From an uncultured Bacillota bacterium (GTDB lineage Bacteria; Bacillota_A; Clostridia; Peptostreptococcales; Anaerovoracaceae), in assembly GCA_946628525.1 (NCBI GenBank), contig CAMOWO010000017.1:1-10808 (forward strand): a stretch of DNA of 10,808 nucleotides. Reading direction: 5' to 3'. Below the pieces are notes generated by a model. It was not told the DNA's origin and did no database searches. It was given only the letters and a program-made list of their open reading frames with translations. Positions within the stretch are counted from its first letter, which is position 1; each line of letters opens with the position of its first letter. The translations under genes and the position numbers were made by a program. This document shows, piece by piece, positions 1-6,267 of the stretch.

Positions 1-201
1 ACCGGCCGCCAGCACTTTGCAAAGGTATGCCGTTTTCGCCTCCAGGTGGACGCTGAGGCTGATCTTCAGCCCCTCAAAAGGTTTCGTCTCCAGGAACTCC
101 TCCTCAAATGCCCGAAGAAGAGGCATGTTGTCCTTTACCCACTGAATCTTCGTGTGTCCTGACGGTGCCAGGCTGATATCTCTGATCTCGTAATCTTTCA
201 T
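1..201 (-). CDS. ahcY: Adenosylhomocysteinase (SAH hydrolase), N-terminal part
   Basis: This enzyme hydrolyses S-adenosylhomocysteine to adenosine and homocysteine, recycling the by-product of SAM-dependent methylation. The gene runs off the window edge, leaving the first 67 residues. They read MKDYEIRDISLAPSGHTKIQ at the N-terminus, then WVKDNMPLLRAFEEEF, KPFEG and LSVHLEAKTAYLC. This is the typical start of the family: substrate-domain helices, then the 'HLEAKTAYL' segment that corresponds to 'HMTIQTAVL' in other members. The NAD-binding Rossmann domain lies outside the window. In-frame ATGs also exist at 207 and 213. The ATG at 201 is chosen because a GAGG sits six bases upstream of it, whereas the others overlap or abut that site. 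It lies 40 bases downstream of glmS on the same strand, separated by a GC-rich hairpin, so it may be transcribed partly by read-through. The family call is confident; the exact start is less so. Confidence 0.85.
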   Translation of the reverse strand, partial: MKDYEIRDISLAPSGHTKIQWVKDNMPLLRAFEEEFLETKPFEGLKISLSVHLEAKTAYLCKVLAAG

Positions 202-207
202 GGTCAT

Positions 208-236
208 CCTCATACAAAGGGCGGCCTATGCCGCCC
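208..236 (-). terminator. GC-rich hairpin between glmS and ahcY, weak terminator or attenuator
   Basis: Seven perfect GC pairs (219-225 with 230-236) enclose a four-base loop, five bases after the glmS stop codon. On the minus strand it is followed by TTTGTAT, a poor U-tract. It probably terminates only part of the glmS transcription. It lies just upstream of the ahcY ribosome binding site, so it could also serve as an mRNA 3'-end stabiliser. Confidence 0.55.
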
Positions 237-241
237 GTATT

Positions 242-2071
242 TTATTCTACAGTAACTGATTTCGCCAGGTTCTTCGGCTTATCGATATTGCATCCGCGCT
301 CTCTTGCCACATAGTACGCGAAGAGCTGGAGCGGAACCACCGTCAGCACCGGCATGACTTCATCCGCTGCCTTCGGGATATAGATGATCTCCTCTGTGAT
401 GTCCGCCAGTTCGTCTCCGCCTTCCTTCGTGATACCTATGAGGCGGGCGCCTCTCGCTGCGATCTCCTTGACGTTGGAGACCATCTTCTCGTACAGGAAA
501 TCCTGCGTCGCCAGGGCGAACACGAGGGTATCCTCCGCCATGAGGGCGATGGTCCCGTGCTTCAGTTCCCCTGCTGCGATGGCAAAGGAATTGATGTAGG
601 AGATTTCCTTCAGTTTCAGGGAACCTTCGTAGGATACGCCGGCATCAAGCCCACGTCCTACGTAGAAGACTTTTTCTCTCTTGTAATATTTCTGCGCAAG
701 GTACTCCAGCACCTGGGTGTGGTCGAGGATCTGACTCACCTTCTCCGGCAGCGCCTTGAGTTCTTCCAGCATGTAATTGTAATACGGCTCTTCGATGGTG
801 CCTCTCACCTTTCCCATGTAGAGAGCGATGAGGTACATGCAGATGAGCTGTGTCGTGTAAGCCTTCGTCGACGCAACGGCGATCTCCGGACCTGCCCATG
901 TATAGAACACGTCGTCGGATTCTCTGGCGACGGAACTTCCCACCACGTTGACGACGGAAAGGATCCTGGCGCCTTTGTCCTTGGCCTCACGGAGTGCTGC
1001 CAGCGTGTCCAGCGTCTCTCCCGACTGGCTGATGGCGATAAAGAGCGTCTTCTCATCTACAAAAGGATCACGGTATCTGAACTCTGAGGCGATATCCACC
1101 TCCACCGGGATGTGCGCCATCTTCTCGATGACGAGTTTCCCCACCAGACCTGCGTGGTATGCTGTGCCGCAGGCGACGATGTAGATCTTATCGATCTTCT
1201 CCAGATCCTCTTTCGTCATTTCGATGCCGTCCAGGTTGATGGACCCATCCTCGTTGAGTCTCCTGGAGAGGGTCTCTGCGATGGCCTTCGGCTGCTCGTA
1301 GATCTCTTTGAGCATGAAGTGCGGGTAGCCTTCCTTCTCAGCTGCATCGGCATCCCACGATACGTGATACGCCTCGCGCTTTATGATCTTACCCTTCTCA
1401 TCGTAGATCTTGATATCATCTTTTGTGAGAACGACGGTCTCGTTGTTCTCTATGAAGTACACCTGTCTGACGTACTTGAGCATCGCCGGGATATCGGAGG
1501 CGATGAAGTTGAATCCCTCGCCGATACCGGCTACCAGCGGCGCATCTTTGCGGACGGCAACGATCCTGTCCGGCTCGTCAGCGGCGATGGCCGCCACCGC
1601 GTAAGCTCCGCGCATCTGCTCCACTGCCTTGTTTACGGCCTCATGGAGGTCTCCGTCATAGTACACGCCGATGAGGTGGGCGATCACTTCTGAATCCGTA
1701 TCGGATTTGAACTCGATCCCGTACTCCCTGCTGAGCCACCCCTTGATCTCAATGTAGTTCTCGATGATCCCGTTGTGGACGATGGCGATGGATTCCGTGC
1801 TGTTGCAATGCGGGTGAGCATTCACATCCGATGGCGCACCGTGGGTGGCCCACCTTGTATGTCCGATGCCTGTGGAGCTGTCGAAGTCCTCATCCTGGAT
1901 GATCTTCTCCAGGTTCTTGATCTCTCCCACATGCTTTCTCACTTCGATCTTGCCGTCGATCGGGAGCGCGATCCCGGCGGAATCGTATCCCCTGTATTCA
2001 AGTCGTTTCAGTCCGTCTATTACTTTTTCTTTGGCATTATCGCTGCCAACGTATCCTACTATGCCGCACAT
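242..2071 (-). CDS. glmS: Glutamine-fructose-6-phosphate aminotransferase (isomerizing)
   Basis: GlmS makes glucosamine-6-phosphate from fructose-6-phosphate and glutamine, the first committed step to UDP-GlcNAc and peptidoglycan. At 609 residues it is full length. The N-terminal glutaminase (Ntn) domain starts MCGIVGYVG with nucleophile Cys2, which fixes the start codon. It also shows EYRGYDSAG (about 25-33), GHTRWATHG (70-78) and HNGIIENY (99-106). Two SIS domains follow, with CGTAYHA (301-307) and SQSGETLDT (348-356) in the first, and the catalytic LKLKE (485-489) and GELKHG (501-506) in the second. The C-tail KNLAKSVTVE is conserved. The ribosome binding site GGAGG lies seven bases before the ATG. 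It follows glmM with a 19-base gap, too short for a glmS ribozyme, so control is likely through the operon promoter. One oddity is NSFAIAAGELKHG, where relatives usually have a Glu in place of Phe496. Confidence 0.98.
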   Translation of the reverse strand: MCGIVGYVGSDNAKEKVIDGLKRLEYRGYDSAGIALPIDGKIEVRKHVGEIKNLEKIIQDEDFDSSTGIGHTRWATHGAPSDVNAHPHCNSTESIAIVHNGIIENYIEIKGWLSREYGIEFKSDTDSEVIAHLIGVYYDGDLHEAVNKAVEQMRGAYAVAAIAADEPDRIVAVRKDAPLVAGIGEGFNFIASDIPAMLKYVRQVYFIENNETVVLTKDDIKIYDEKGKIIKREAYHVSWDADAAEKEGYPHFMLKEIYEQPKAIAETLSRRLNEDGSINLDGIEMTKEDLEKIDKIYIVACGTAYHAGLVGKLVIEKMAHIPVEVDIASEFRYRDPFVDEKTLFIAISQSGETLDTLAALREAKDKGARILSVVNVVGSSVARESDDVFYTWAGPEIAVASTKAYTTQLICMYLIALYMGKVRGTIEEPYYNYMLEELKALPEKVSQILDHTQVLEYLAQKYYKREKVFYVGRGLDAGVSYEGSLKLKEISYINSFAIAAGELKHGTIALMAEDTLVFALATQDFLYEKMVSNVKEIAARGARLIGITKEGGDELADITEEIIYIPKAADEVMPVLTVVPLQLFAYYVARERGCNIDKPKNLAKSVTVE

Positions 2072-2090
2072 TGTTCATCCTCCGCTTCAA

Positions 2091-3440
2091 TCAACCAAAT
2101 TTCCTTGTGATGTGCATAGCCAGTTTCTCTGCTAATTTGGTTATCCTCTCTATATCCTGACCCTCTATCATCACTCGTACCAACGGTTCTGTGCCCGATG
2201 GCCTTATGAGTACACGGCCCTGTCCTTCCATCTCTTCTTCGATCTTCTGGATCTCCGCCCGGATGCCTTCGTCGGAGCCGTATCTTTTTTTGTTTTCGTT
2301 CTTGACCCTGGCGTTCTTCAGCACCTGTGGGTAGATCTCGATCTCGTCGGACAGCTCGGAAGGTTTCTTGCCGGACATGAGCACCGCCTGCACCAACTGG
2401 AGCGACGAAAGGATCCCGTCTCCCGTAGTGGTGTGGTTCAGGAAGATGATGTGTCCTGACTGCTCGCCGCCGATCTGGCAGCCTGTCTGGAGCATCCTTT
2501 CGAGAACGTAACGGTCGCCGACGCCGGTGACGTCGACTTTGCATCCCATCTTCTCCATGTACTTGTGGAATCCGATGTTGCTCATGACTGTGGCCGTGAC
2601 AAGGTCGTCCTTGAGCTGGCCCTTATCCGCCATCATTTTGGCACATATGCAGATGAGCTTGTCTCCGTCGATGATCCGGCCCTTCTCGTCTACGGCGATG
2701 AGTCTGTCCGCATCGCCATCGTATGCCAGGCCCAGCATGGCTCCGCGCTTTACCACTTCTTCCTGCAGTTTCTCAGGATGTGTGGATCCGCAGCCGGCGT
2801 TGATGTTCTTGCCGTCCGGCCTGTTGCCGATGATGGTGATATCTGCGCCGAGATCTCTGTAGACCTTCTCGGCGACTTTGTATGATGCTCCGTTGGCGCA
2901 GTCCAGCACCAGCTTCTCACCTTTGATATCCACGTCTATGCATGACTCCAGGAACTTCGCGTAGATCGCCATGGCGTCCTCATATGCATTGAGCCTTTTG
3001 CCGATCTTGTCCCCTACGATGTCTCTGCTGACATCCGTGTTTCTGATGATGATATCTTCGATGGCATCTTCGATATCGTCGTCGAGTTTGAACCCGTCGC
3101 CTTTGAAGAACTTGATGCCGTTGTATTCGAATGGGTTATGCGATGCTGAGATGACGACGCCTGCATCTGCACCGTATGCTTTTACCAGGTACGCGATCGC
3201 CGGGGTGGGCAGGATGCCGACTTTGATGACGTTTCCTCCCACAGAAAGAATGCCTGCGCTCAGCGCATCCTCAAGCATATCTCCCGAAAGCCTGGTGTCT
3301 TTTCCTATGATGAAAACAGGTCTTGCATTATCCTTGCTCAGGATGTATGCTCCCGCTCTTCCCAGCCTGTATGCAAGAGATGATGTCAGTTCTGAATTCG
3401 CAACACCTCTTACTCCATCTGTTCCAAATAATCTTCCCAT
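2091..3440 (-). CDS. glmM: Phosphoglucosamine mutase
   Basis: GlmM interconverts glucosamine-6-phosphate and glucosamine-1-phosphate, the step after GlmS towards UDP-GlcNAc. The 449-residue protein has the standard four-domain layout of the alpha-D-phosphohexomutase family. The active-site phosphoserine loop is SASHNP (98-103, Ser100). The Mg2+ loop is DGDADR (241-246), the sugar-binding loop GGEQSGH (324-330), and the phosphate-binding loop RPSGTEP (413-419). The GEQSGH loop and the N-terminus MGRLFGTDGVRG are those of GlmM rather than ManB or Pgm. A GGGGGAGG ribosome binding site stands seven bases before the ATG. It lies 29 bases after cdaR and 19 before glmS, so the four genes form one transcription unit. 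In several Firmicutes GlmM also binds CdaA and inhibits it; that is family knowledge, not visible here. Confidence 0.98.
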   Translation of the reverse strand: MGRLFGTDGVRGVANSELTSSLAYRLGRAGAYILSKDNARPVFIIGKDTRLSGDMLEDALSAGILSVGGNVIKVGILPTPAIAYLVKAYGADAGVVISASHNPFEYNGIKFFKGDGFKLDDDIEDAIEDIIIRNTDVSRDIVGDKIGKRLNAYEDAMAIYAKFLESCIDVDIKGEKLVLDCANGASYKVAEKVYRDLGADITIIGNRPDGKNINAGCGSTHPEKLQEEVVKRGAMLGLAYDGDADRLIAVDEKGRIIDGDKLICICAKMMADKGQLKDDLVTATVMSNIGFHKYMEKMGCKVDVTGVGDRYVLERMLQTGCQIGGEQSGHIIFLNHTTTGDGILSSLQLVQAVLMSGKKPSELSDEIEIYPQVLKNARVKNENKKRYGSDEGIRAEIQKIEEEMEGQGRVLIRPSGTEPLVRVMIEGQDIERITKLAEKLAMHITRKFG

Positions 3441-3469
3441 TGTGTGTCCTCCCCCAGGTCACTTCCTGT

Positions 3470-4402
3470 TTAGTCTTCTTTCGTCTCGATTACTGTGACC
3501 TTCGCATTTTCTGTGATCTCGTCTTTCAGATATATGCCGTATGGCAGTTCGAAAGAAATCTCCCGCTCAACGACGCCTGCATCTCTGACGTCCGTGAGTT
3601 CTACCGTGGCCGTGATGGTATCGATGGACGCGAGATACTGCGCATCGCCCAAAACAGTGACCGTCTTCGGTCCCGATACGGCCGTCGCTTCCAGACCATT
3701 TATGAGGCTCTTCGTCTCATACTCTACGCTGACATCCTTCATCTCCATGAGTTTGACCGTCGCCATGACAGAATCTCTGTTGAAGTCAAGGCCTTCTACT
3801 ACAGCCCCTTCCTTACTTCTGCCGGCCACATTCGCTTCGATGTTCTTGGCCGTCTCCGTCACATCCGGTGTCGCGATCACTGCCTCGACGTTCTCTGTGG
3901 AATCGACAGAACTCTTTGCGCCGGAAACCGTGATCTCATTTGGATAGATCTCCGTGGCACAAGGGACCAGCTCGGTGTCGCTTCCCACGCCGCTGAATGT
4001 GACCTTCACCGGGACTTCTTTGCTGATCCGCTCCTCCACTGTCACGTTGAAGACGGCCTCCGAGGCTCCTTCGACGGTCACCCCTGTCGGCGTTTCGAAT
4101 TCCAGATTCAGTTCGTTGACGCCCTCCTTCGCTTCGGATACGTCCACGTACGCCTTCACGCCGCTCTTCTTCGCTTTGTTGACATAGGAGCGCTTGCCCT
4201 GCAGCGTCGCAGTGGTGAACATGTCGTCATCCCATACCACCGCCAGGTCCTGCACGGCCAGTTGTTCTTCGTTTTCTATGCTTACCGGTATATTATTGAC
4301 TTTCGCCTTCGTCTCGGGATCCACCTGGCCCGTAACGTAGAGCCACAGACTGAGTGAGATCGCCAGCGAAATGATGATCAGTACGGGCTTATTGTTTAGC
4401 AA
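3470..4402 (-). CDS. cdaR: CdaA regulatory protein CdaR, YbbR-domain membrane protein
   Basis: CdaR is a membrane-anchored extracytoplasmic protein that modulates the diadenylate cyclase CdaA encoded just upstream. The 310-residue product has a short positive N-terminus, then one hydrophobic segment (about 7-23, VLIIISLAISLSLWLYV) that acts as an uncleaved signal anchor. The rest looks beta-rich, and I read about three YbbR-type repeats (roughly 32-122, 128-216, 222-306). B. subtilis CdaR is longer, with four such domains, so this is a compact version. The start is TTG: there is no suitable ATG, and a strong AAGGAGG lies seven bases upstream. The start overlaps the last 14 bases of cdaA, suggesting translational coupling. 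Identification rests on the anchor, the repeats and the very typical operon order; the sequence of this family is poorly conserved. Confidence 0.92.
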   Translation of the reverse strand: MLNNKPVLIIISLAISLSLWLYVTGQVDPETKAKVNNIPVSIENEEQLAVQDLAVVWDDDMFTTATLQGKRSYVNKAKKSGVKAYVDVSEAKEGVNELNLEFETPTGVTVEGASEAVFNVTVEERISKEVPVKVTFSGVGSDTELVPCATEIYPNEITVSGAKSSVDSTENVEAVIATPDVTETAKNIEANVAGRSKEGAVVEGLDFNRDSVMATVKLMEMKDVSVEYETKSLINGLEATAVSGPKTVTVLGDAQYLASIDTITATVELTDVRDAGVVEREISFELPYGIYLKDEITENAKVTVIETKED

Positions 4403-5243
4403 TGCTGTCCCTCCTTAAAACGTCCCACATCGTCTTGATGATATTGCCGCTTCCTTCGTTCTCCTGCTTCAGATACATGGACATCAGTGCCTTCTCCACG
4501 GCCTTCAGATCCAGGTACCGTCTCATCTGCCCATCGTGGGCCATGGAGATGATCCCGGTCTCTTCGGATACGATGAATACCCGGGCATCCGAATGCTCTG
4601 TGATGCCAAGGCCTGCTCTGTGCCTCGTTCCCAGTTCCTTCGCGATGTCCGTCTGAGAAGTCAGTGGCAGTACGCATCCGGCGGCATACACCCTGCCGTC
4701 CCGGATGATCATGGCTCCGTCATGGAGCGGTGCTCCTTCGTAAAAAATGTTGCCGATGATCTGGTCGGAGATCTCTGCGTCCACGATGGTTCCCGTCTTC
4801 TCGATGATGTCATTCAAAGACACCTGCTGCTCGAACACGATGAGGGCGCCGGTCCTGCTCTTCGACATGCTGTCTACCGCCGAAAGGATCTCCGTGATGA
4901 TCCTCTTGGCCTCTGCCTTCGCCTTCGAGTTCCTCGTGCTGCCCAGGAGCGTACCGCGGCCCACCGACTCCAGACCTCTTCTCAGCTCAGGCTGGAAGAT
5001 GATCAGTATGGCAACGGCGCCCAACGCCACGATACTCCGCAAGATCCAGTTTATCGTGTGCAGATTCAAAAGATCCGAGGCCACCATGGCAGCCACCAGC
5101 AGGATGATGCCCTGCATGAGCTGCTGCGCCCCAGCTTTTCGTATGAAAACCAGCACCTTGTAAACAAGGAATGCTACGATCAAAATATCCAGTATATCCG
5201 CAACACCTATGCCGTAAAAGGCATTGATTAAATATTCTCCCAT
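4389..5243 (-). CDS. cdaA: Diadenylate cyclase, c-di-AMP synthase
   Basis: CdaA condenses two ATP into cyclic di-AMP, the second messenger for potassium and osmolyte balance and cell-wall integrity in Firmicutes. From the ATG at 5243 the protein has 284 residues. The N-terminal third is hydrophobic, with about three membrane helices (roughly 12-33, 40-58 and 66-84). A linker (about 85-120) leads to the cytoplasmic DAC domain. The catalytic motifs are APLHDGAMI (171-179, DGA at 175-177) and TRHRAGLG (206-213, RHR at 207-209). An upstream in-frame TTG at 5258 would add five residues, but it would lie only about 14 bases from the predicted transcription start. The ATG has GGGAG eight bases upstream and starts MGEYLINAF, so it is preferred. 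It is first gene of the operon with cdaR, glmM and glmS. Confidence 0.97.
   Translation of the reverse strand: MGEYLINAFYGIGVADILDILIVAFLVYKVLVFIRKAGAQQLMQGIILLVAAMVASDLLNLHTINWILRSIVALGAVAILIIFQPELRRGLESVGRGTLLGSTRNSKAKAEAKRIITEILSAVDSMSKSRTGALIVFEQQVSLNDIIEKTGTIVDAEISDQIIGNIFYEGAPLHDGAMIIRDGRVYAAGCVLPLTSQTDIAKELGTRHRAGLGITEHSDARVFIVSEETGIISMAHDGQMRRYLDLKAVEKALMSMYLKQENEGSGNIIKTMWDVLRRDSIAKQ
4410..4416 (-). promoter_or_regulatory. Ribosome binding site fixing the TTG start of cdaR
   Basis: AAGGAGG on the minus strand, seven bases before the TTG at 4402 and inside the end of cdaA. It supports the non-ATG start and coupling of cdaR translation to that of cdaA. Confidence 0.8.
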
Positions 5244-5278
5244 CAACCTTACTCCCAAATGTACTCATACCTTGTAAT

Positions 5279-5307
5279 ATTGTACAAAAAAATGGCGTGC
5301 ATTTCAA
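5279..5307 (-). promoter_or_regulatory. Sigma-A type promoter of the cdaA operon
   Basis: On the minus strand TTGAAA (5302-5307) and TACAAT (5279-5284) are separated by 17 bases, one mismatch each from consensus. The expected start of transcription is near 5272, giving a leader of about 28 bases to the cdaA ATG. Confidence 0.8.
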
Positions 5308-5309
5308 TG

Positions 5310-5335
5310 TGACATGTGTATTTTTCACAATGTCA
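5310..5335 (-). promoter_or_regulatory. Imperfect inverted repeat upstream of the cdaA promoter, possible operator
   Basis: TGACATGTG (5310-5318) and CACAATGTCA (5326-5335) are inverted copies except for one extra base, around an A/T-rich centre. The dyad ends two bases upstream of the -35 hexamer (5302-5307) and is centred about 50 bases before the predicted start, a usual activator position. No regulator can be named from sequence alone. Confidence 0.4.
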
Positions 5336-5371
5336 ACATATTGCTCCATGCGCGCCGGCGGCTTTCTCATG

Positions 5372-5403
5372 CAATAGGAAAGCCGGCATCTTATGATGCC
5401 GGC
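5372..5403 (-). terminator. Intrinsic terminator of hpf
   Basis: A nine-pair GC-rich stem (5382-5390 with 5395-5403) with a four-base loop, about 30 bases after the hpf stop codon. On the minus strand it is followed by TTTCCTATT, an interrupted U-tract. Its downstream arm can also pair with 5354-5366, as described in the findings. Confidence 0.75.
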
Positions 5404-5434
5404 CGTTATTCATACTACGTCTCCACTCAAGTGA

Positions 5435-5962
5435 TCAATATACCGTTTCCAGAACTCCGTATCCTCCGTCATCTCTCTTGTAGACGACGTTGACTGAGTC
5501 GCTCTCCATATTGAGGAATACATAGAAGTTGTGTGCCAGAAGTTCCATCTGTACAATGGCTTCATCTACGCTCATAGGGACGAGATCGAATCTCTTTCTC
5601 TTGACTACGCGGATCTCTTCCTGCTCTTCCTCCACCTCAGGAAGTTCTGCAAATCCGAAGTCCTTCTGGCCCTTGTACTTCTTCTGCAGCTTGGACTTGA
5701 ACTTCGACATCTGCTTGCTGAGTTTCTCAATGGATCTGTCTACGCAATCGTATGGATCCTGGGATTTGACCTCAGATCTGAAAATTGTGCCCTTGGCATT
5801 GATCGTCGCCTCCACCTTGTAGTCACTCTTCTCCTTGATGACCATCACGTTTCCTGTGATTTCATCAGAAAAGTACTTGTCCAGCTTGCGGAACTTCTTC
5901 TCGATAGTTTCCTTCAGCTTCTCACTTGGAGTGTAGTTCTTGCCGGTAATTATTGTTCTCAT
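5435..5962 (-). CDS. hpf: Ribosome hibernation promoting factor, long form
   Basis: Long HPF (also named RaiA or YfiA) binds the 30S decoding region and pairs 70S ribosomes into inactive 100S dimers in stationary phase or stress. The product has 175 residues from the ATG at 5962, starting MRTIITGKNYTPSEKLKETI. An N-terminal S30AE domain (about 1-100) contains VKSQDPYDCVDRSIEKL. A charged linker (about 100-120) precedes the C-terminal dimerisation domain (about 120-175) with KRKRFDLVPMSVDEAI and ELLAHNFYVFLN. An in-frame ATG ten codons upstream has no ribosome binding site, while AAAGGAGG lies seven bases before the chosen one. The gene has its own promoter and terminator and so is monocistronic. 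It lies directly downstream of the structured RNA at 6042-6241. Confidence 0.97.
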   Translation of the reverse strand: MRTIITGKNYTPSEKLKETIEKKFRKLDKYFSDEITGNVMVIKEKSDYKVEATINAKGTIFRSEVKSQDPYDCVDRSIEKLSKQMSKFKSKLQKKYKGQKDFGFAELPEVEEEQEEIRVVKRKRFDLVPMSVDEAIVQMELLAHNFYVFLNMESDSVNVVYKRDDGGYGVLETVY

Positions 5963-5969
5963 TCTATTA

Positions 5970-5977
5970 CCTCCTTT
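5970..5977 (-). promoter_or_regulatory. Ribosome binding site deciding the hpf start
   Basis: AAAGGAGG on the minus strand, seven bases before the ATG at 5962. It rejects the longer reading from 5992, which would also begin at the -10 element of the promoter. Confidence 0.85.
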
Positions 5978-5992
5978 TATGGGCTTTTCCAC

Positions 5993-6021
5993 ATTATACC
6001 ATATATTGTGCCCTATATCAA
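5993..6021 (-). promoter_or_regulatory. Sigma-A promoter of hpf, extended -10
   Basis: On the minus strand TTGATA (6016-6021) and a perfect TATAAT (5993-5998) have a 17-base spacer, with TG one base before the -10 (extended -10). The expected transcription start is near 5986, about 24 bases before the hpf ATG. This strong promoter makes hpf independent of the RNA upstream. Confidence 0.85.
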
Positions 6022-6032
6022 CCGATATCGGT
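6021..6032. promoter_or_regulatory. 12-bp perfect palindrome at the hpf -35 element
   Basis: ACCGATATCGGT is perfectly self-complementary and touches the upstream edge of the hpf -35 hexamer. It lies between the U-tract of the upstream RNA and the promoter. It may be an operator, or chance; no regulator can be named. Confidence 0.35.
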
Positions 6033-6041
6033 GTAACAACA

Positions 6042-6241
6042 CAAAAATAAAGCAGGGTACGTCAATGGCCCGGCTGACCTGGTCTTTGCCCCCACACTTG
6101 CCTTTACCCGGGTTTCCCGGAGGACTTACTTCTAAACTACGCCATGATCACTGCCGCCTTGCGGATCAGCTTACGTGGGACCTTTTGCCCGTAGCTGGCC
6201 TGGCCTTTCAACCACAGACCCGGGCCATTGACATATCCTGC
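6042..6241 (-). ncRNA. raiA RNA: Structured noncoding RNA, probable raiA-motif RNA
   Basis: A compact RNA of about 200 nt on the minus strand. Its two ends form a long helix: GTCAATGGCCCGG (6220-6232) pairs perfectly over 13 bases with 6061-6073. A further nine positions outward (6233-6241 with 6052-6060) pair with a single A/C mismatch. The 3' arm runs into TTTATTTTTGT (6051-6041), a good U-tract, so the 3' end is near 6042-6046. Inside are hairpins CCGGG-AAA-CCCGG (6108-6120) and TGATC/GATCA (6145-6168, with an inner CCGC/GCGG), and purine-rich single-stranded stretches such as GGTAAAGGCAAGTG. No reading frame uses the region. Size, closing helix and position between comFC and hpf (raiA) fit the raiA-motif RNA of Firmicutes and Actinobacteria. 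The assignment is from context and fold, not a covariance search. 6S RNA is the main alternative. Confidence 0.75.
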
Positions 6242-6267
6242 TTATTTGATTGTTTGAGTCGGTGCCG

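Noticed and set aside
557..1693. Long plus-strand reading frames opposite glmS
   Set aside because: They are mirror frames of a highly conserved minus-strand gene, have no ribosome binding sites and resemble no known protein.
3323..4357. A 344-residue plus-strand frame opposite cdaR and the glmM start
   Set aside because: It crosses two well-supported genes and their ribosome binding site, and its product has no recognisable domain.
5331..5336. A TTGACA on the minus strand as the cdaA -35 box
   Set aside because: No -10 like hexamer lies 16-18 bases downstream of it, while TTGAAA-17-TACAAT further on is a complete promoter. The TTGACA is instead part of the inverted repeat.
6042..6241. c-di-GMP or c-di-AMP (ydaO-type) riboswitch
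   Set aside because: The conserved core segments of those riboswitches that I know are not present, and the RNA ends before the next promoter instead of leading into a coding region.
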